NCBI GenBank assembly: GCA_021829015.1
Contig: JAJZOJ010000009.1
Coordinates: forward strand, 1 to 5,667
DNA length: 5,667 nucleotides
Direction of reading: 5' to 3'
Source: Microcaldota archaeon
GTDB lineage: Archaea > Micrarchaeota > Micrarchaeia > Micrarchaeales > Micrarchaeaceae
In this document: piece after piece, positions 4,497 through 5,667 of the stretch
Layout: each line of letters begins with the position of its first letter
Position numbering within the stretch: the first letter of the stretch is position 1
The notes under the pieces: model-generated
The model's database searches: none
The model's input: only the letters and a program-made list of their open reading frames with translations
What the model was told of the DNA's origin: nothing
Translations under genes and position numbers: made by a program

Positions 4497-5288
4497 ATGA
4501 TGGAGCAGGACCTTAACAAGATAGAGGAGAAGAGCATATTCATACTCAGGGAGGCGAACTCGAAGTTCAAGAACATGGCGGCGCTATGGAGCATGGGGAA
4601 GGACTCGACCGCGATGCTCGCGCTAGCAAGGAAGGCGTTCCTGGGCAGGATACCATTCCCGGTAATACACATAGACAACTCGATAGACTTCCCTGAATCC
4701 TACAAGTTCAGGGACGACCTCGCGAAGAAGTGGAAGATGAAGCTGATAGTCGCCAAGAGCGAGATAAAGGAGGAGATGTCCGGGTTCGCATGCTGCGGGG
4801 CGAACAAGACAACGGCGCTCAAGAAGATAATGGACGAATACGGGTTCGATTCGCTGATAGTGTCGATAAGGAGGGACGAGCACGGCATAAGGGCAAAGGA
4901 GAGGTATTTCTCCCCAAGGGACAAGAAGTTCAAGTGGGACTACAAGAACCAGCCTGCGGAGCTGTGGAACAACTACACCTCCAAGCTCGACAAGGAAGGC
5001 GAGCACATAAGGATACATCCTCTTCTCGATTGGAACGAGATAGACATCTGGCAGTTCATAAAGAAGGAGAAGGTGCCGATGAACCCATTGTATTTCGCCA
5101 AGGATGGCTACAGGTACAGGAGCCTCGGATGCACCCACTGCACCGTGCCGCTCAAGTCCAATGCGGATACCCTTGACAAGATCATGGAGGAGCTCAGGGG
5201 CACAAAAGTGGAGGAGAGAAGCGGGAGGCAGCAGGACAAGGAGAAGGAATATATTATGCAAAAATTGAGGGCATTAGGGTACCTTTAA
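4497..5288 (+). CDS. CysD/PAPS-reductase-family enzyme with APS-reductase-type CC...CxxC cysteines
   Basis: This 263-residue protein belongs to the adenine nucleotide alpha-hydrolase group that includes the ATP sulfurylase small subunit CysD and PAPS/APS reductases. The nucleotide-binding loop is SMGKDS (32-37). CysD-like blocks follow: ARKAFLGRIPFPVIHID (44-60), IRRDEHGIRAKER (124-136), PAELWNNY (153-160), IRIHPLLDWNEIDIWQFI (171-188) and KSNADTLDKIMEEL (220-233). The only cysteines are Cys99-Cys100 (FACCGANK) and Cys212/Cys215 (LGCTHCT), the layout that binds [4Fe-4S] in assimilatory APS reductase; the C-terminal catalytic cysteine of those enzymes is absent. It probably forms or splits an adenylylated substrate. 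ATP sulfurylase, an iron-sulfur variant, or a thiolation or DNA-modification enzyme are all open. No CysN GTPase is in the window. The last codons (from about Tyr252) turn AT-rich, and the tail KLRALGYL echoes that of the RHH regulator. Confidence 0.85.
   Translation: MMEQDLNKIEEKSIFILREANSKFKNMAALWSMGKDSTAMLALARKAFLGRIPFPVIHIDNSIDFPESYKFRDDLAKKWKMKLIVAKSEIKEEMSGFACCGANKTTALKKIMDEYGFDSLIVSIRRDEHGIRAKERYFSPRDKKFKWDYKNQPAELWNNYTSKLDKEGEHIRIHPLLDWNEIDIWQFIKKEKVPMNPLYFAKDGYRYRSLGCTHCTVPLKSNADTLDKIMEELRGTKVEERSGRQQDKEKEYIMQKLRALGYL
5249..5257 (+). promoter_or_regulatory. possible TATA box inside the end of the CysD-like gene
   Basis: AATATATTA lies in the AT-rich last codons of the enzyme gene. 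Initiation about 25 bases downstream (near 5280) would give the homing-endonuclease-like ORF at 5302 a leader of about 20 bases. Read-through from the operon is the alternative. Confidence 0.3.
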
Positions 5289-5301
5289 TACAAGTGCTTC
5301 T

Positions 5302-5667
5302 ATGGGTACAAAGGGTCTAAAACAGTCTAAAGAATGGGTCCGTAAGAGAGTTGAAGGTAGACGATGGTATCACCCAACAGAAGAAACGATCAGGAGAATG
5401 AGTCTAGCCAAGTCCGGTAGCAAGAACCCATTTTACGGTCATAAGTGGACTGAAAGGCAGAAAGCATTGATACCGTTATCCCATATTGGGAAGCACACTC
5501 CGGAGACATCTAGGGAGAAAATAAGTTTATCTAGGAGACGGTATTACGGGTTGCATCCAGAAAAAAGGCCTACCGGTATCAATAATCCCATGTATAATAA
5601 ACCTGTTTCGGGAGAGATGAGGAACAGACTAAAAAACGCAAGCGTGAATTTTTACAACAATCATCCT
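5302..5667 (+). CDS. NUMOD3-type homing-endonuclease-like protein (N-terminal part, runs off the window)
   Basis: An open frame runs from ATG 5302 to the right edge (122 residues, no stop); TAG at 5275 in the same frame makes this the first usable start. It is rich in Arg, Lys and aromatic residues and carries NUMOD3-like DNA-binding units: SKNPFYGHKWTERQK (40-54) and INNPMYNKPVSGEMRNRL (93-110). Related half-units precede and separate them: HPTEETIRRMSLAKSG (24-39) and HTPETSREKISLSRR (65-79). NUMOD3 motifs normally accompany HNH or GIY-YIG nuclease domains in homing endonucleases of introns, phages and free-standing elements. No GIY-YIG motif appears in the visible part, so a nuclease domain should lie to the right if the gene is intact. 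AT-rich codons (AAA, TTA, AAT, GGT) contrast with the preceding gene and point to transfer. It begins 13 bases after the CysD-like stop. Confidence 0.65.
   Translation, partial: MGTKGLKQSKEWVRKRVEGRRWYHPTEETIRRMSLAKSGSKNPFYGHKWTERQKALIPLSHIGKHTPETSREKISLSRRRYYGLHPEKRPTGINNPMYNKPVSGEMRNRLKNASVNFYNNHP

Noticed and set aside
4730..5176. Forward open frame (148 codons) inside the CysD-like gene
   Set aside because: It is a frame-shifted shadow, rich in Arg, Gly and Gln, wholly inside the conserved gene.
4623..5261. Long reverse-strand open frame (212 codons) opposite the CysD-like gene
   Set aside because: It is the antisense shadow of a gene with clear family motifs; its translation is Leu/Pro/Val-rich and it has no promoter or ribosome binding site.
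4497..5288. Calling the enzyme a PAPS or APS reductase (CysH)
   Set aside because: There is no C-terminal catalytic cysteine motif and most blocks match CysD; only the cluster cysteines resemble APS reductase.
1..5667. CRISPR array or long repeats
   Set aside because: No regularly spaced repeats were found; the only repeats noted are the short operator-like palindromes near 4130-4194.

Overview
The window looks archaeal. It encodes a small-subunit replication factor C (clamp loader) protein, most genes have TATA-box promoters set so close to the start codon that leaders would be very short, and the few visible ribosome binding sites fit the archaeal GGAGGTGAT pattern. Arg AGG and Ile ATA codons dominate, and genes are small, tightly packed and often unrecognisable. 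A DPANN/Micrarchaeota-like lineage is my guess, but no feature here proves it.

Layout. Positions 1-84 are the 3' end of a probable secreted beta-sandwich protein. A small basic protein of unknown function follows (221-445). Positions 446 to about 885 are a visibly AT-richer insert with a reverse-strand helical-repeat (LRV-like) ORF, whose last 26 codons run antisense into the preceding gene. A reverse-strand tRNA-Pro(UGG) (916-988) shares a promoter region with the forward rfcS gene (1061-2032). On the reverse strand lie a two-gene unit of unknown function (2639-2040) and a 229-residue beta-rich protein (3411-2722). A PrxQ/BCP-type peroxiredoxin is divergent from the latter, over a 46-base region with two interleaved TATA boxes.

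The most interesting part is 3901-5288. A ribbon-helix-helix (RHH) regulator gene diverges, across an intergenic region full of short palindromes, from a two-gene operon: a 93-residue basic protein and a CysD/PAPS-reductase-family enzyme. That enzyme is CysD-like along most of its length, yet its only four cysteines form the CC...CxxC arrangement that holds the [4Fe-4S] cluster in assimilatory APS reductases, and it lacks a C-terminal catalytic cysteine. The regulator and the enzyme also end in nearly the same tail (LRELGYL and LRALGYL). I read this as a candidate small regulated sulfur/nucleotidyl-transfer module.

Immediately downstream, AT-rich sequence begins inside the last dozen or so codons of the enzyme gene and continues into a NUMOD3-type homing-endonuclease-like ORF that runs off the window (5302-5667). 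The window therefore holds two foreign-looking AT-rich segments, each abutting or overlapping the 3' end of a resident gene.
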